Positions 11,901-25,512 are shown, counted from the stretch's first letter. The stretch is 64,000 nt of DNA from Pelecanus crispus (GCF_030463565.1 NC_134644.1:112223684-112287683); one strand, 5' to 3'. Notes: generated by a model not told the origin, from the letters alone. Translations and numbers: made by a program.

Positions 11901-14628
11901 ACATATTATCTATGTATTGGACTTTGGGAAATTAATGCACCAGGAAATGAAATGACTCACCCAGGGTCACTGAAGATGTATGTTCAAGTCATGATTAAAA
12001 TCCAAGCTGTAAATCTCCATTGTGTTTACTGTACAATATCTTTTGTTCTTTCTCTTTCTTTCTCTTTCTAGTTTCATTTTTTTTTTCTTTTAAACCACAT
12101 CCTACAGTTGTACATTCAGCTGGAAAATTCCACCGTGCTGCTTTTGTTGTCAAACTGTAATTGGCATTTAGCCAGCAAGTACTTCACTACAGCTTGTTTG
12201 TCTTTGTGAGCCTTCCCTTCCTTTGCTTTGGGGTTCAAAGGATGGAGAGAAAATGGGATTACTGGGAAAGAAGAGCCAGGCTGTAGGGAACGGTGGGCAG
12301 AGAACCAGAGAGGCAGAGCCTAAGGAAGTGACGGAGTGACTGTGAGATGTGATGCTGCTGTTGCTGCTGCTGTGAGAGTTTCTTATCCACAGATGATCAG
12401 ATGTGGATTTTCCAGCCTTTTAGTGCTGGGGAGGTAGAGAGAAACCGAGGTGAGAGGTAAGGGAGGTACAAGAAGAGGCTGGAAGGGAACTGGCTGCACG
12501 ATGGACCTTCCCTTACACTACCTCCACTGCCCAGGAGGATAGGGTGGAGAGCGTGTGTATTTCTCTTTTTATAGGTTACATCTTCTGTAAAAATATAATA
12601 CTTTAAGTGTGTGCCGCTCCCAAATAATACCAGTAGAGTCATCTTTCACAGTGCCTACAGCTTTCTGATTTGTGACTTGCAGGGGTGTTGTCCAGGTGTC
12701 TAGAGGGGACTTGTACTGGTGTCTGAAGGGGACTTTTATTGCAGCCTTTAGAGGGACACCCAGTAATGCTCTGGTTACAGGCTCCTTTTTGTAGTGGGTA
12801 TGACAAGGTACCCGGTTCTTGGGACTAGCTGACCAAGAATCGCTAACATTTGCGGTAACTGTGTCTGTTGTACAGTAAATAAATGTCATTAGATGACATA
12901 ATATATTATCGATACTTTGTCATCACGTGGGGTTGGACATTAATTTCTTGACGTCTGTTTTTCTTTCAATGCCAGATGGAAAGAAATGAGCATGAAATTC
13001 AGAGCAATAAAATTATAATTTATATTTATAAACAAATGAATGAAGAATAGTTTTCATTTAAGGGAATTATTCTTCATTTTGGAGACTTCCTGAGTACTTT
13101 ATCTTAGTTTTAATTAAAGAAAACAGATGTATAAAAAGTTTCATTTGTAATAATAACAGTAAAAAAAAAATTAACATATGTTTATCTTTTTCATTCCACT
13201 TTAGATTTTGTGGAACATCACTGATCTGTGAATTACTATATACATGTGTAGTATGACATAAAAAATACTATTTCAAGCTAGAGAGTTACTTTGTCTTTTT
13301 GCCTCATTTGCAACTGCAATTTGAGAATAGCTAGCTGCTGAGGTTCAAGATTTAAATGTGGGAACCATATAGATCCTGTGTAGCTGGTTTAAAGGCCGCT
13401 ATGACACACAGCATCCAGGAACTGGACCTCTTCAGCTCACAAGATTCTTTCTTTTCCAATACAAAATCTGTGGTTTAGTTTCTGAAGCTTCCCATTTCCT
13501 GCTTTTCTTATCAGAAATACTTCTATTTCCTGAGACAAGCTTAATGTAAGTTAATCTTTTGATCTCTTTGAAAAGATAACTTTGTAACACAAATAAAACA
13601 AGACTCAGTCTTCAGCTCATTTCTCTTCTATTTAAATTTTTACACTCGGCATCAGGTGGACTACTGACTATCTAGGTGTACTTTGTGAATCTAGGCAAAG
13701 TAGAGTAGAAATAAGTCCAACCGCAACAATGGAGAATTATAGATCTAACTAAGAAGTGGCAAAATGGAGTCATTACAAACATTCAAAATGTTGTATTATC
13801 CTAAAACATGACTAATTTAATACAGATAAATATATACAGGTTTTGGTTTACACACAAGTTGTTGCACTGTGGGAGGAGTCTTAAACAGATCTAATGCCAA
13901 GTTCTGCTCAAGCCTGTGCAGGCTATTATTCACCTAAAATATTAATTTCTGTTGTCAGCTTTAGTTCAAATTACATTTGTTTATTCATTTGAGAATTTTA
14001 GCTATTCGATTCAAGCTTAGTTTTGACTTCAAGTGAATCATGTTGTTCCAATTTCAAGCAGCTCTATAAAACTATGGACTGCAGAGGTGCAAAAATGTTT
14101 GCAGTTGTCCTGAGAAAAATCCATAAAAAATGTAAGAGTGCGGCTTGTTTTGACAAATTTCAACATGAGTCATGAATACTCAGGATTCTTACACCTTTGA
14201 ACAAGAATTTTCAAGCTGCATAATTTTGATCCCAAAATACTAGCTTGTGACATGTTATCACAAATAAATTCTCAGACCTTAAGACATTACTTTTTATAAC
14301 TAGTCACAGAATCATGATCTCTAATATATAAGAACTGTCTTATCTTCTCTTTAGATTTTATACTCCCTGAATAATAGATAAATGTTGAATTGCAGTGTCA
14401 TAAAACCGGAGAAATTCTGTTGATTTTGGGTACATGGCACGAAAGAATTCTGTTTGCTTCTGTTGATGAAACCCAAAGATCCCCACTTCATCAGTTATCA
14501 TAGTATTCATGCATATTGCTAGAGGTTCATTAGTAATGCAAACTTTACCTTGAGGTGGATTTTGATAGGAATTTAGTCTCTCTCTGAGGTAACTGCAACA
14601 AGACCTCAAATTTGGTATTTCTTAGAGT

Positions 14629-14752
14629 CATAGAGTCATAGAATGCTTTGGGTTGGAAGGGACCTTGAGAGATCATCTAGCCCAACCCCCCTGCAGTGAG
14701 CAGGGATTGAACCTGTGAACTTGGCGTTATTAGCACCGCACTCTAACCAACT
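14629..14752 (-). mobile_element. tRNA-Ile-derived SINE with CR1 3' tail (TguSINE1-like)
   Basis: Read on the minus strand, the 5' part GTTGGTTAGAGTGCGGTGCT, then AATAACGCCAAGTTC and CAGGTTCAATCCCTG, follows tRNA-Ile (AAT anticodon). It includes the anticodon loop and an intact B-box-like GGTTCAATCCC. The remainder (GGTTGGGCTAGATGATCTC, then GGTCCCTTCCAACCC, ending in ATTCTATGA repeats) is the CR1 3' tail, which CR1 reverse transcriptase recognises. The first bases of the tRNA, including part of box A, are missing, so this copy is 5'-truncated. It is not a functional tRNA gene: there is no intact acceptor stem. Such SINEs were described from zebra finch; other avian lineages may carry related ones. 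Confidence 0.82.
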
Positions 14753-15220
14753 TCTTAGAATGTGAAAGTAAAAAACGCATGATATTTTTCATATTTCCAA
14801 AGTAAAAACATCCTGTGAGAAGGGCACATGGTGTGCAGATTGAATAAAACCATGTCTCACTGCAGTCACTGATTCCAGTATTCTTTGAGATGAACCACGC
14901 ATCTCTCCTTATGGTTGTTCTCCAGCTTTGTAGAAGTAAGATTGCTTTCTTATTCCCAGCTAACATCTTTCCTTTTTTATTGCATTATGACAGATATGAT
15001 CACAATTCATAAGTGTGTTACTGTGTGGCTCAGACAAATTTTAAGTGTTCAATGATATTCATAAGTTAGAAGTAGTAATGGTCTAGGGTTTGGGGGTTTT
15101 TTAGTGAACTTTTTCTTCAGTGGTCTGCTTGTAGTGTTGCCAAAGTTGTTTCTGAGTTTTTCTATAATTTCAATTTTCAATTATGTTAATTCTGAAACTG
15201 AACTTCTGTGTGTGCTTTAG

Positions 15221-15553
15221 CCAACTTGGAAGGAAAGTTTGTGGATTCAACTGTAAAACTTACTGAGAAGGCAAAACTGGAATGCATATATCCAAAAAAA
15301 GCTATGATAATCCAGACATCCTGGATGAAACTTAATGTAACTCATAAAGAGAATATAGCTGTCTTGCATCCAATCTATGGTGTACATATCGAAGAAAAAT
15401 ACAATGGAAGAATTTATTTTGAAAATGCTTCCAGGGAAGACCAGTCCTTATCCTTCATCAACAGCACTATGGAGGATGTTGGTCTTTACTTTTGCTCCAT
15501 TGTAACTTACCCAGATGGAATTTGGGAAAAAGTAATAGAAATTATTCAGCCAG
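15221..15553 (+). CDS. CD226: CD226 exon encoding first Ig V-like domain
   Basis: This phase-1 exon lies between a TTTAG acceptor and a consensus GTAAGT donor (15554). It encodes residues 24/25-134 of the model. The Ig-fold landmarks are present: Cys45 in LECIYP, Trp58, the motif EDVGLYFC (D-x-G-x-Y-x-C) and Cys115. The string CSIVTYPDGIWEKVI resembles the end of human CD226 domain 1 (YTYP-G-W-KVI). N-glycosylation sequons are NVT (62), NAS (92) and NST (104). In human CD226 this membrane-distal domain carries the main CD155 contact surface. Length and phase match a single-exon Ig domain. No in-frame stop or odd feature is seen. Confidence 0.95.
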
Positions 15554-16194
15554 GTAAGTAAACCTTTCATTGTTTTTAAAATTTCTTGCATACGCAAAAG
15601 AGAAATCTGTGCCAATTTAAGGAGTGTCTGGCATTGTAATTTTTCTTTTCAGTTATATAGCATGCAGAAATGGAGTAATTTGGGGAAAAGAACTAACATG
15701 ACAAAAAATTATATTTGACAAAAAGTCATTTTAAGAGAAGTGGGAAGATAGGAGGGGAACTGGAGGACACAGACAGATGGCACAAAAACAGTGTATTACA
15801 TGGCAGACTTCGGGTACTAATGGTCATTGCAACAGTGATTTTTCCATTGAGCCAAGGTTCTCATACCATTTCAACAAGCTATAGGATCTCTTCAGAGGAT
15901 GAAATTGCAACAACCCACGAAATTACATGGATGAACCTTGCAACTACTCATGGAGGATACCATATTTATATCATTATGTTATATGGTGAGGGCATTCCTG
16001 GTCTGAAACTAGGATTGTTTTTTTCTAGAAACTCTTCTGTGCTTGCTTTTTCAGGAACAAAATAGCCATTTAGGAATGATGTGGCAACAAAAGAGAGGGA
16101 AGTAGAAAAGTTTAAATGAAGAAAAAAGACCTTTTCTTTAAAAGGAGACTTTAAAGATGGAAAGGGGAAGAAGGAAAGAAAAAGATCCAGTTAT

Positions 16195-16231
16195 GCCCAT
16201 GTACTTTCTATGTAGTTGCCCATGTACTTTC
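16195..16231 (+). repeat. Short tandem duplication, 23-bp spacing
   Basis: GCCCATGTACTTTC occurs at 16195-16208 and again at 16218-16231. It is a minor local duplication in the intron. Confidence 0.85.
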
Positions 16232-19200
16232 CAAAGGCTCCGTAATTACCTGACCACTCATCCAATTTGATTTCCTTTCCAGCTGTGTGAGTAAGAGGAG
16301 AAAACCCTTTTCTAGTATTTTTCTATGCATGCCTATTCAGCATTGGTCAGCTGACAACTCTGGTGCAAATTACCAAGCTTCTCTGATAGAAGCCTTTAGA
16401 AGATCATTATGTACATATCTTCAAAAGAAAACTAGTTTTTGTTATTGGTTTGTTGATTTGATATTGTGAATGTAAAAAGAATCTGTTCCTCTTTCCCACC
16501 CTCCAGGGTGAAAATAGACTTCATTCAATATTTTATTGTATTTCACAGCTAGGAAAGAATGGGTTGAATGAAAATTTAGTTCCTAGCATTTTAAAGACCA
16601 GAAGATAAAAATAACAGTTCTTTTCTTAGCCTGATCCTTCTGAGTCTTCATTTCAACCTTATTTTATCTACATTTCTGTAATTACAATTTTACAATGAGA
16701 CAGTGGACCTCACTCTTGTAGGAGATATCTAAACTTCAAAAATTCAAGGTATATTGTTCCTATTTTCACCACTGAAGGTTTTTGAAACTTGATTTTAGCC
16801 AGCATGTTTGTTGATGGCACTGATGAAATAGGAATCCCAATTTGCCTTCCTATCTCTGCTGGCTTTTTATTAGTAAACACTGCTGCTTATCAGTGCAGAA
16901 ATTAAGCCACACGCAAGTTATGGCCCTGACTCCGAAAAAAGCAATTCTGTCTCCCCCAGTTTGTTTAGTTAGGTAAGATAGTTTGGACCTGAAATTATTT
17001 TCCCCATTGTGGCACATTGGCATAACCATAAAATTTGCAGTCATTCAAACGTAGAGGGAATGTCCCAGTAGTCAAAGAGGTGAGTGGGGTCCCTCAGGGC
17101 AGGCTTGCCATCAAGGTCAGAGTTCCTCAACAAGCCATTCCTTTAGTGGCATCTCTGCATGCTGGCTTCATTCTGGTGTCTTTTTTATTATGTAAGGAAT
17201 AACATTCCTGAAGTAGTAATTTCCTAGTTTCTTGTTCTCTGGCAGTTCATTTAGTGCACAATATTAATGCAACTGTAGGCATTAGAAACATAATTTTTGG
17301 TTGCATTCAAATAAGGCAAGATCTGGAAATCCAGGTTGCTGTTTCCAAAAAGGAACAGGCAAACTAGATCTCTTATGTGGTTTGGTCCAACCTGAATTCT
17401 GGCCGTGGGTTCATTTTCTATAAAATCCTAAAAGTTAGATGCAGTAGAGATCTGCAAGTTCATTTAGTCCTTTTCCTGGTCAAGGCAGTATTGATGTCAG
17501 CTATTTGTTCCTGAATGGATTGGCTAGGGTTAATCTGAAATGATGCAAGAAACAGGACAGTCAGTTTCCTGTGGGATGTTACCCTGCAGTCCAATACCTT
17601 AGCAGGCCATCCACTTACAGATTTCAGCACACTGTAAACCACACAAAAAGTGGATCAGTTATCAGCAGTATGTTTTTTTTAAATGATACTGTGGGTTTCA
17701 GTATTCTCACTATGTAGGATTTCTCTCTTGGTTTGAGCGCATTACAACACAAACCTAAACCAACAGCAAACCCTCCATTTTTCAAGTATATCAGTTTAGT
17801 CCAACTACAGAGGGAGATAATAATGTTGAATAGAAATTAATCCTTTTCCATTTAAAAAATCAAAGTTTCTGAGAACAGGAACAATTAATCCTGTTTGGCT
17901 CCCGATAGACGCATGTAAACATGACCTTTATATACACTGATCTGAAGAGAATGAAGTGTATCATCAGTGAAGATAAAATATTACTACTTCTATCTGCACT
18001 GCAAATTAAATATGTTATTAAAACCTGAGTTTAGAGAAGGTATTTATTTACATAGTAGTTATAGTAGAACTGTTATCAGTCAGGCTTTATCTTACTGTAT
18101 TAGCATCTTCATCAGTACTAAATATTTTAAATTCACTGGATGATATCTACTTTGATCAAATCAACAGTAAACTTCAAATTCACTTTCATGCAGCCAGTAT
18201 TTTGGCTTGCTGCTGACACTAGATATATAATTTTTCTTCTCTGTCTTCCAGCCTGTAAAATTAGGACTCTGATGTTCACTTCAAAGTTTTTTTTTTTTTG
18301 TTTTTCTGCACCAGGGAAAAAGCTTTGAGAAGGCTGAGTGTTAGTGTCATCATTTCACTGGACACAGATCTTGTTCTATAGGATTAATATATAGAAATAG
18401 TTGAGGTCCTGGAAAATGAAGTGGTTTTTAAGGAATCTGATATTCTCAGGTACAAAGAAATCTGGTCAACATACTAGAAAGATCATTTTATAGGTAATTA
18501 AAACTTTGTTTTAGTTACATTGTTATCTTTGGTTGGAATTTATGATTTATTGATTCCCAATAGACATTACTTTCCTAAAAGCATTAATTTACCTACACTA
18601 CCCCAGACAAATAAAAAACTCACTGCAAAATCCATTTCTTCTGTTTATAACAGTTAATCAACAAACATTTAATAGACCCTTTTTTTTTTTTTTTTTTCCC
18701 TTAAAAGAATTACATGGTTTCTAATGCTTTGCAACTTGGGGGTTTAGTTTTAACGATTAGTTAAAATGGATACAACTTTGCGGACACATAATATTCAACA
18801 TGAAAAACTTGCTTTGGTAAATTGGCATACATGAAGTTAAGTTGATATTATTAAGAGTTTTGTGTCAATCAAAACCAAACCCTGGTTTATAATTTAATTT
18901 GCGCAACCAGGACACTGAAAATTGTCAGGATTTATCTATACTGACCTGTTAACTGCAGGACCCAGAGACATTCCTTGCACCAATTTAAGTAGGTAAGTAT
19001 GCTGTAGAGGAATCCACAGTGCATACCTCAATGAAAGCTGGCAGCACATTATAGATATAGAATATATGATTGACTTTCAGAATTTCCATTGAATGGAAGT
19101 AATGGAAATAAATGGAAAAATGCCATATGACATTATACTTATGATGGAGATTCTTAACTAGATTAAAGTATAAGGTGAAATGTTCTTCATATGGCACTCA

Positions 19201-19684
19201 TATCTGCTGGCAGTTACATAAATTTGGATAAAGTATCCTGAATTAACATTTGCTGACTTGCAAAACTATGAATGATTCTGCACTCAAACTGTTCAGAGTT
19301 GCTCTGCTGCTTCATTCCTGGTAATCAACAGAGGTCATGAGTCCGATTCTGCTTTCCCATGTGCTTTTTTACAATTTTTTAGAGCTATGAATACAAAGTG
19401 AGTAAATTGGTATGATTCTGATTTGTCAACATTTTTCATTTGAACAATTTGAAGCCTCAGGTGCTGATGCTTAATGAGTAAATATTTCAATTAGTGTCTA
19501 ATGGTTATATTAGGCCACTAGATCCAGCAACTCAAGTGTAACAAGACCCTGACACTACAAGATCAAACAGTTTAAAAAGTTTGGGGACCATGACTTGCTT
19601 TTTTAAACAAAAACATGGAAAGAGAAGAAAGAAGTCAAGCATTTGAAAAGAATTAAGTATGTTTCTTTTTATTAGTATTTTGAC

Positions 19685-19719
19685 AATATCCCTATTTCTT
19701 TAATATCCCTATTTCTTTA
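19685..19719 (+). repeat. Short tandem duplication of AATATCCCTATTTCTTT
   Basis: Two adjacent 17-18 bp copies lie in intron 2. No function is implied. Confidence 0.85.
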
Positions 19720-20294
19720 ATTTAATTTTTCTTGTTACCACATTTTATGAGTCACAGCTACTCCTGTACTAAGCAAACAAAACTCATACTTTCAGAGCAA
19801 ACTCCTTGTACATTTTTTGATAAGATGCAACAATTATGTAGGAATAGTCAGTAGTTTTATTTCACCTTTCTTCATGAACAGTTTAAGGGTTATCTGTAGT
19901 TTCTTATATGTAGTGCTTAGACACGTATGCCTGAAGATTGATTTTGAATGCAGTATAAAAGGTGAAGAGCAGAGAATGAAGTCACTGCTAATAGAAGAAG
20001 CATTAGCATTGGAGACTTCATGCAGGAACTGTTGAGCATCAAAAATATGTTATTTCATACGCTTGTTGCCTGGAAGAGAAAGCATTTGAAACTGCAGGTG
20101 TTGTAATTTTACTTTCAAATGAAAGGGTGTTGAGAGAGCTGTGTACTCAGTCAGTCCATTGGGCAGATGTGTATGGAGATGCATGTTTAATTGTCATCCC
20201 AGGTCACCACTCAAAACACAGTATTAGGCTGTGTTGTTTTGCCAATTGCCAGCCACATACCTGAAAATAGCAAAGAAGCAACAGTTATTCTGCA

Positions 20295-20297
<3 letters not shown>

Positions 20298-20338
<41 letters not shown>
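20298..20338 (+). repeat. (CTTT)n microsatellite
   Basis: About ten uninterrupted CTTT units form a pure polypyrimidine tract on the + strand. It is likely length-polymorphic. Confidence 0.97.
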
Positions 20339-22916
20339 GATAAACTTCCACAAAGAAATGTATACAGGGAAAGGATATGTTTCCAGTCTCCAGTACTTTG
20401 AAATGGATACATGGATGACTTTAATTTACAAAGGAACTGGAAAAGGTATTGGCAAAATTCCTTTTTTTCTTTGTACTATATCCTTTGTCTTTTTCTGGTT
20501 TGTCCAGATCTTTGCTTACCTATGGCCAATTGAGACATGAATCCATTTGTCTACTTGATCCTTTTCCAGATGTGTCTTCAGTCCTTTGGTTCTTCTCTCT
20601 TCATTTAAATCCATCAGTACAACAGTTACTCATCTTTGAAGGGATTTTTTTAAAGTTTGAATAAAGTATCAATTCACAGAAAAAGAGTTTAAGGAATTAT
20701 TCTGTCTTCTTCCTCATTTATTCAACAGAAACTAAGGTCTGGTCCTGTCATCCTGTCATGCATATCTACCCTTAAGTTCTTAGTTTTGTCTGTTCTTTTT
20801 CAGCCATTCTTGTCTCCGTGGAGTATTATAATAAGAATATATCAACAGGAAAGGTTAAGACAAGATCAACAGACAAATATTTAGTTCAAAATATGATTTT
20901 CATTAATATCTGTACATCAAGATCTTTAAGAATTCTACAAATCTGAAGTGTACTTCTGTCTTGTTCCCAACCTGGCAAAACAAATTAGTGATAATTTACA
21001 TTTAAAATGTCTTCTAGGTCCAATACTTTGTTGAACTTAATGGGTTTAATTTAAGCTTCCTCTATAGACACTATGTAAAATTTTTTCCTATTGCACTCTC
21101 ACATCTGTGGCGATACACGACGTACCATTACTACTTGGTTATACCTTTGTATTGTCATTGCCCATAATGGTAATCTTGCCTTTTTATGTCTTGCACTTAT
21201 GAAAGTATGAGGCATTTCTTTGTCAATTGCAGTTCAGTGCAATGCTTTTCACATTACCAGACCACTGTATTGATGCCTCCTACGCAACTACAAACTATCC
21301 TGGTTCATTCTGCCTTGAGAAGTACTAATAAGTATATCTGGCTTCTTGTGCTTCACACATCCTCCCAAACCACTTGGCCTTATTAATAGTTACTTCTCTA
21401 GGTTGCATTGCATCAAAATGTAGCAATCCCTGAATTAAGGGGTTTTAAGTTTCCATTGGAATGTATAATTAGAATATTGATTATTTTAAATTTAATAGAA
21501 TCAGAGATGATGGAGCGTAGGAAAAACTGTCTTAGAGGCAAAGTAAATCAACTAGTGAAGAGCTTTGTGATGCAGAACTCAATCAATTAAAGTTGGATCA
21601 GCAATCTTAAAATACACAATGGGCAAATTTACAATGCAAATTTGACTTAAAATATAGACTATAATAAATATCATTAGAGATCACAAATGGGTATTGTTCT
21701 ACTCCTATATACTATGCCTTTGCTACACATCTAGATAGAAAGTCAAAAGTCTTCAGCAGTGAAGTATTATGTGATATATAAACTGTTGGAAGACTGGCCT
21801 TTATAACAAAACAGTGTTGTATGTTTATTTACATGAAGAGCGAATGTAGTTAAAATTATCTGGAATATTTTTGTCCTGTGTTTGCTTATTTGCCTTTCAA
21901 AACTGTTGAATTCTAACATGAATTTCTGTATATTTTGAAACTTATGATTATTTTCTCAGTTTTATTTCAGTTAGTTGTTAAAATAGTAGTAGTTTGACTT
22001 AAAAATTCCCATGCTATGCTCTGAATAGAATGGGAAATATTCTTTTGATGTTCATTGTGACTTTTACATCCATACTGTGAATTATGCAGAGCTACATAAT
22101 TGGTTGGGTTTTTTTATTTTTTTTATATGATTGGAAATTATTGTGGGTTTCTTTTTTTTTTTTTAATGCATGAGTAAATTTGTGTTTCTGTCAATCAGTG
22201 ACAATGGACCATTTGCTCAGGGGAGAGGTTTTGCTAGCAACTCTGAATAAGAATGGAAGTTCATTAATAGAGTATTTAAATGCCAGATGTACCATGAAGT
22301 ACTCCCATATTTTAAATAGAGTGATCAACCTCTTCTGTGATAGCAGAGACAGAGCTTTTCTATTCTTAGCTAGTGTGATGATATCCATGCCACTCAGCAA
22401 TAACTTCTATATTAATGTTCTTCTGCCTGCCAAAAGCAGCACATTGCATAGATTTTTTTCAAGTCCCTATTCACCTGAAATAGCTTGCTTTCTATTTATC
22501 TCTGTCTCAATTTAGAATGTGATTCATAGGTCTACAGTGAAAAATTATCAGCCCTTTAAAGCACATGGAAGCAAGAACTAATCCTCAGGGATATTCATTC
22601 TTTGGCTCTTAGACTGGGCTCTTCGGTGCAAGAACTATCTCTGTATCTTACATAGTGTTAACCACATTGTCAGCACTTAATTAGAAAGCAAGAGGATGGA
22701 GGCAAGTGAAGCTGCCTTTTTCACACCTCTGCTGTGATCATTGACCTGTTAAATGCTGCTTTTCTTACTTTTTTATCTTCTGTAATGAACTAAGGATTGG
22801 ATACCCCTTCAGTATAAAAGGTTAGGGGGAAAAAAATAAACCAGCCATGTTGGGAGTAGAGCAGATATCTCCTCTTCCTTTCTGAAGGAGAAGCTTAGAT
22901 CAAAAGGAATTATAGA

Positions 22917-23500
22917 ATTGTGGAAAACTCAGGCTGTAAGAGACACTCCAAATTAATCCCATCCATCTCTGTGTTCTGAGGCAGGATAAGCATATCTGTA
23001 TCATCCCTGACTGATTCCCATGCTGAAAATACATGCATAATACTCTTGTGTAGTCATTCTAGTGCTTAACCAGCCTTACAACGATTTTTTTTTTTCCATT
23101 ATATCTAATGTAGGTATCTCTTGTTTAATACTGAGTTTATTCACCATAGTCCTTCCTTTGAAAAAAGAGGAAGGCTCTCATGTTTTCAGCCTTCAGTCAT
23201 CCCTCTGTACTAAATAAACAGAGTTCTTCTAACTTTTCTTCTTAGTTCATGATTCTAAATTTCATCATCCTTGTTCCATCAGAATCTTCTCCAGTTTGTA
23301 TATAACCTTATCAAAATAACATACACAGAATGAAACACCATGTTCCATCTAAGGTCTTACCATTGCTAATTGAAGCAGACTAATGCCTTTTTTGTGTTGT
23401 ATATGACTCTCTGTTGACATACCTGAGAAAATTTGTCTTTTGGAAAGAGTCAATGTGATAACATTTTTGATTCTTTTTGGCTAGCAATCAGAGCATCCAG
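22917..23500 (-). mobile_element. Old, diverged CR1-type LINE remnant
   Basis: The segment follows the order of an antisense CR1 3' half: a TAGAATTGTGG tail end, AGTGCTTAACCAGCCTTACA, AACAGAGTTCTTCTAACTTTTC, ATCCTTGTTCCATC with CTTCTCCAGTTTG, and further a primordial GACTCTCTGTTGACAT (elsewhere the ACTGCTGACTCATATT block). Divergence is high and many indels are present, so frames are destroyed. Boundaries are approximate. Confidence 0.6.
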
Positions 23501-23849
23501 ATCTTTTTATTCTGCACTGGGAATTTTTTTATTTTTTTCCACTCTTCTTTTTACTCTTTACCATTTTGAATGTTCAGTTAGTTACTAAGAATAATGATGC
23601 TGTTATGTACTCTTGGTTACTTTGTTTGCATCAGAATATGCTATGTTAATGAAAAAATTGTAACATTCAGTCCCCATGAGGACTGCTGTGTTTTTATCAT
23701 AGTAAGATAAAATTAGAAGGGTTGTTTTCTATGTTCCCTGTAAGCATTGTTTTGATGAACATGCATTGCATGTCAGCTGGGTACTATAGCTATTAACTGA
23801 CTTGCTGTTGTGTGATAATTTGGGGATGACTCTCACTTCTCATCTGTTT

Positions 23850-25512
23850 ATCTGCTGACCCAACCTGCTGTCTTGGGAGGTTTGCTGCTTGCCAGGATAG
23901 ACTCTAGGATGCTGCAGAGAGACTGTCAAGGCTTGTCCACTCCTCAAACTCCTAATCCCTGCTGCTTTTCCACACGTACACCAAAGACAAGTCCAGCAGA
24001 GACCTGGAGAACATCAGGCATGACTACATGGTGCTGGAGGTGGCGGCCAAGGACATGGGAGGTTTAGGTGGTGTCTCCTTGATCCTGCTGAAGAAGGAAA
24101 AATCCTTGGGAAGAGGAGGCAGATTCTGTGGGTCAAGACCCAGTTACATGGCTGGTATCAACAGCAAGGTGTTACCTTTTATCACCACAGAGCCTTTTTG
24201 ATGATCAAGGACTGCTAGGAAGAGACAGAATCCGCCTGAGCACGTGAGGAAAAAGTGTCCCTGCCAACAAGCTGGTGAGGAGAGTTTTAACAGGAAAGTG
24301 ATATGACAACCCACAAGTGAGCAAGGAAGTGGACTGGGCTGACAAGAAAATGGTGTGTGATTATATGGAGAGAAAATACCTCGAAAACAACAAATCGGGG
24401 CACAAGGGTGACCATTCCAAGTATGTCCACACAAATAAGGAAATGCTGAGGGGATACATTGTGGGGAAGCTATCATACCTTTTCTGGGAAATCAGCATGA
24501 CTGGATGACCATATGAAATGTCTGTACACCAGTGAACATAGCATGGGCAACAAACAAGGAATTAGAGCTCTGTGTGCAGTTGCAGGGCTACGATCTCATT
24601 GGGATCACAGAGACATGGTGGGATGGCTCACATGACTGGAGTGCTGCAATGGCTGGACACAGGCTTTTTAGGAAGGACAGGCTGGGATGGTAGGGAAGGA
24701 GAGTTGCCCTTTATGTGAGAGCAGTGGGAATGTGAGAAGTTCTGCCTAGGGATGGATGATGAGCCAGCTGAGAGCTCATGGGTTAAGATTAGCAGGCAGA
24801 TCGACATAGGTGATGTTGTGGTGGGTGTCTGCTACTGACTACTTGACCAGAGTGATCAGGCCTGATATAGATGAGGCTTCCATCAGAAAACTGGAAGAAG
24901 CTTCACATTCTGTGGTCCTCATGGGAGAATTCAACCACCTGGTATCGGTAGAGGTGCGACACAGCAGGGCACAATCAATCTGGTAGGTTTCTGGAGTGTG
25001 TTGTGATTTAGCCAAGTGCATTGATGATAACTTCCTCACTCAGGTGATTAAGCAGCTGAAGAGTGGAGGCACTCTGCTCAACCTCAGACTTACAGAGAAG
25101 GAAGAACTTGTTGGGGTAGTGAAGATTGGGGCATCCTTGGCTGCATAGTAGAGTTCACAATCCCAAGAGAAAGGGATAAAAGCAAAAAAGCAGGATCACA
25201 ACCTTGGGCTTCAGAAGAGCAGACTTTGGCCTGTTCAGAGATTGTCTTGAAAGAACCCCAAGGGTGACAGAGAAAAGATTTTCAAGGAAAACCTCCTCCC
25301 ATCATCCATCCAGACAAGCAGGAAATGAAGCAAAAATGCCAGAAGGCCTGTATGGATGAACAAGAATATTCTGACCAAACTCAAACATAAAAAGGAAGCA
25401 TAGATGTTCTGGAAGCAGGGGCAGTTGACCTGGAAGGAACTTTGAAACACTGTCCAAGCATGAATGGTTGCAGTTAAGAAAGCCAAAACTGACATGGAGT
25501 TGAATCTAGTGG
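23850..25512 (+). mobile_element. CR1 5' fragment: ORF1 end and ORF2 endonuclease to pre-RT part
   Basis: The left part reads, with frameshifts, like the C-terminal part of CR1 ORF1 (GGCAGATTCTGTGGGTCAA, then the FDDQGLLGRDRIRL-like segment near 24198-24240). From about 24545 it follows the ORF2 endonuclease: LIGITETWWDGSHDWSAAM near 24594-24652, then VVLMGEFNHL near 24915. Near 25204-25250 it gives LGFRRADFGLFRD and at 25464-25512 AVKKAKTDMELNL, as in the region before the reverse transcriptase. Frameshifts and stops make it dead. It stops at a poly-T tract and has no RT domain or 3' tail, the reverse of the usual 5' truncation. Confidence 0.82.

Larger units (their letters stand above)
4319..15220 (+). 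other. CD226: CD226 intron 1 (if the signal exon is correct)
   Basis: This is a 10.9-kb intron or upstream region. It holds a solo LTR (6501-7022), pentanucleotide and GT-rich low-complexity tracts, a GC-rich island (about 8440-8740), a small CpG cluster (about 10277-10345), a short CTG-rich stretch (12350-12371) and a tRNA-Ile/CR1 SINE (about 14629-14752). No further exon was recognised. The acceptor at its end is TGTGTGCTTTAG. Confidence 0.5.

Noticed and set aside
14629-14752. A functional tRNA-Ile gene on the minus strand
   Set aside because: The acceptor stem and first bases are missing and the sequence runs into a CR1 tail, so it is a SINE.
15715-16065. A 116-codon + frame shortly after the first Ig exon, considered as an extra CD226 exon
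   Set aside because: No Ig cysteine/tryptophan pattern, no suitable phase-1 acceptor and donor pair, and the Ig-to-Ig splice already joins in frame.
22180-22515. A 111-codon + frame in intron 2
   Set aside because: It opens with a TTG, has no domain or splice signals, and lies in AT-rich intron; likely chance.
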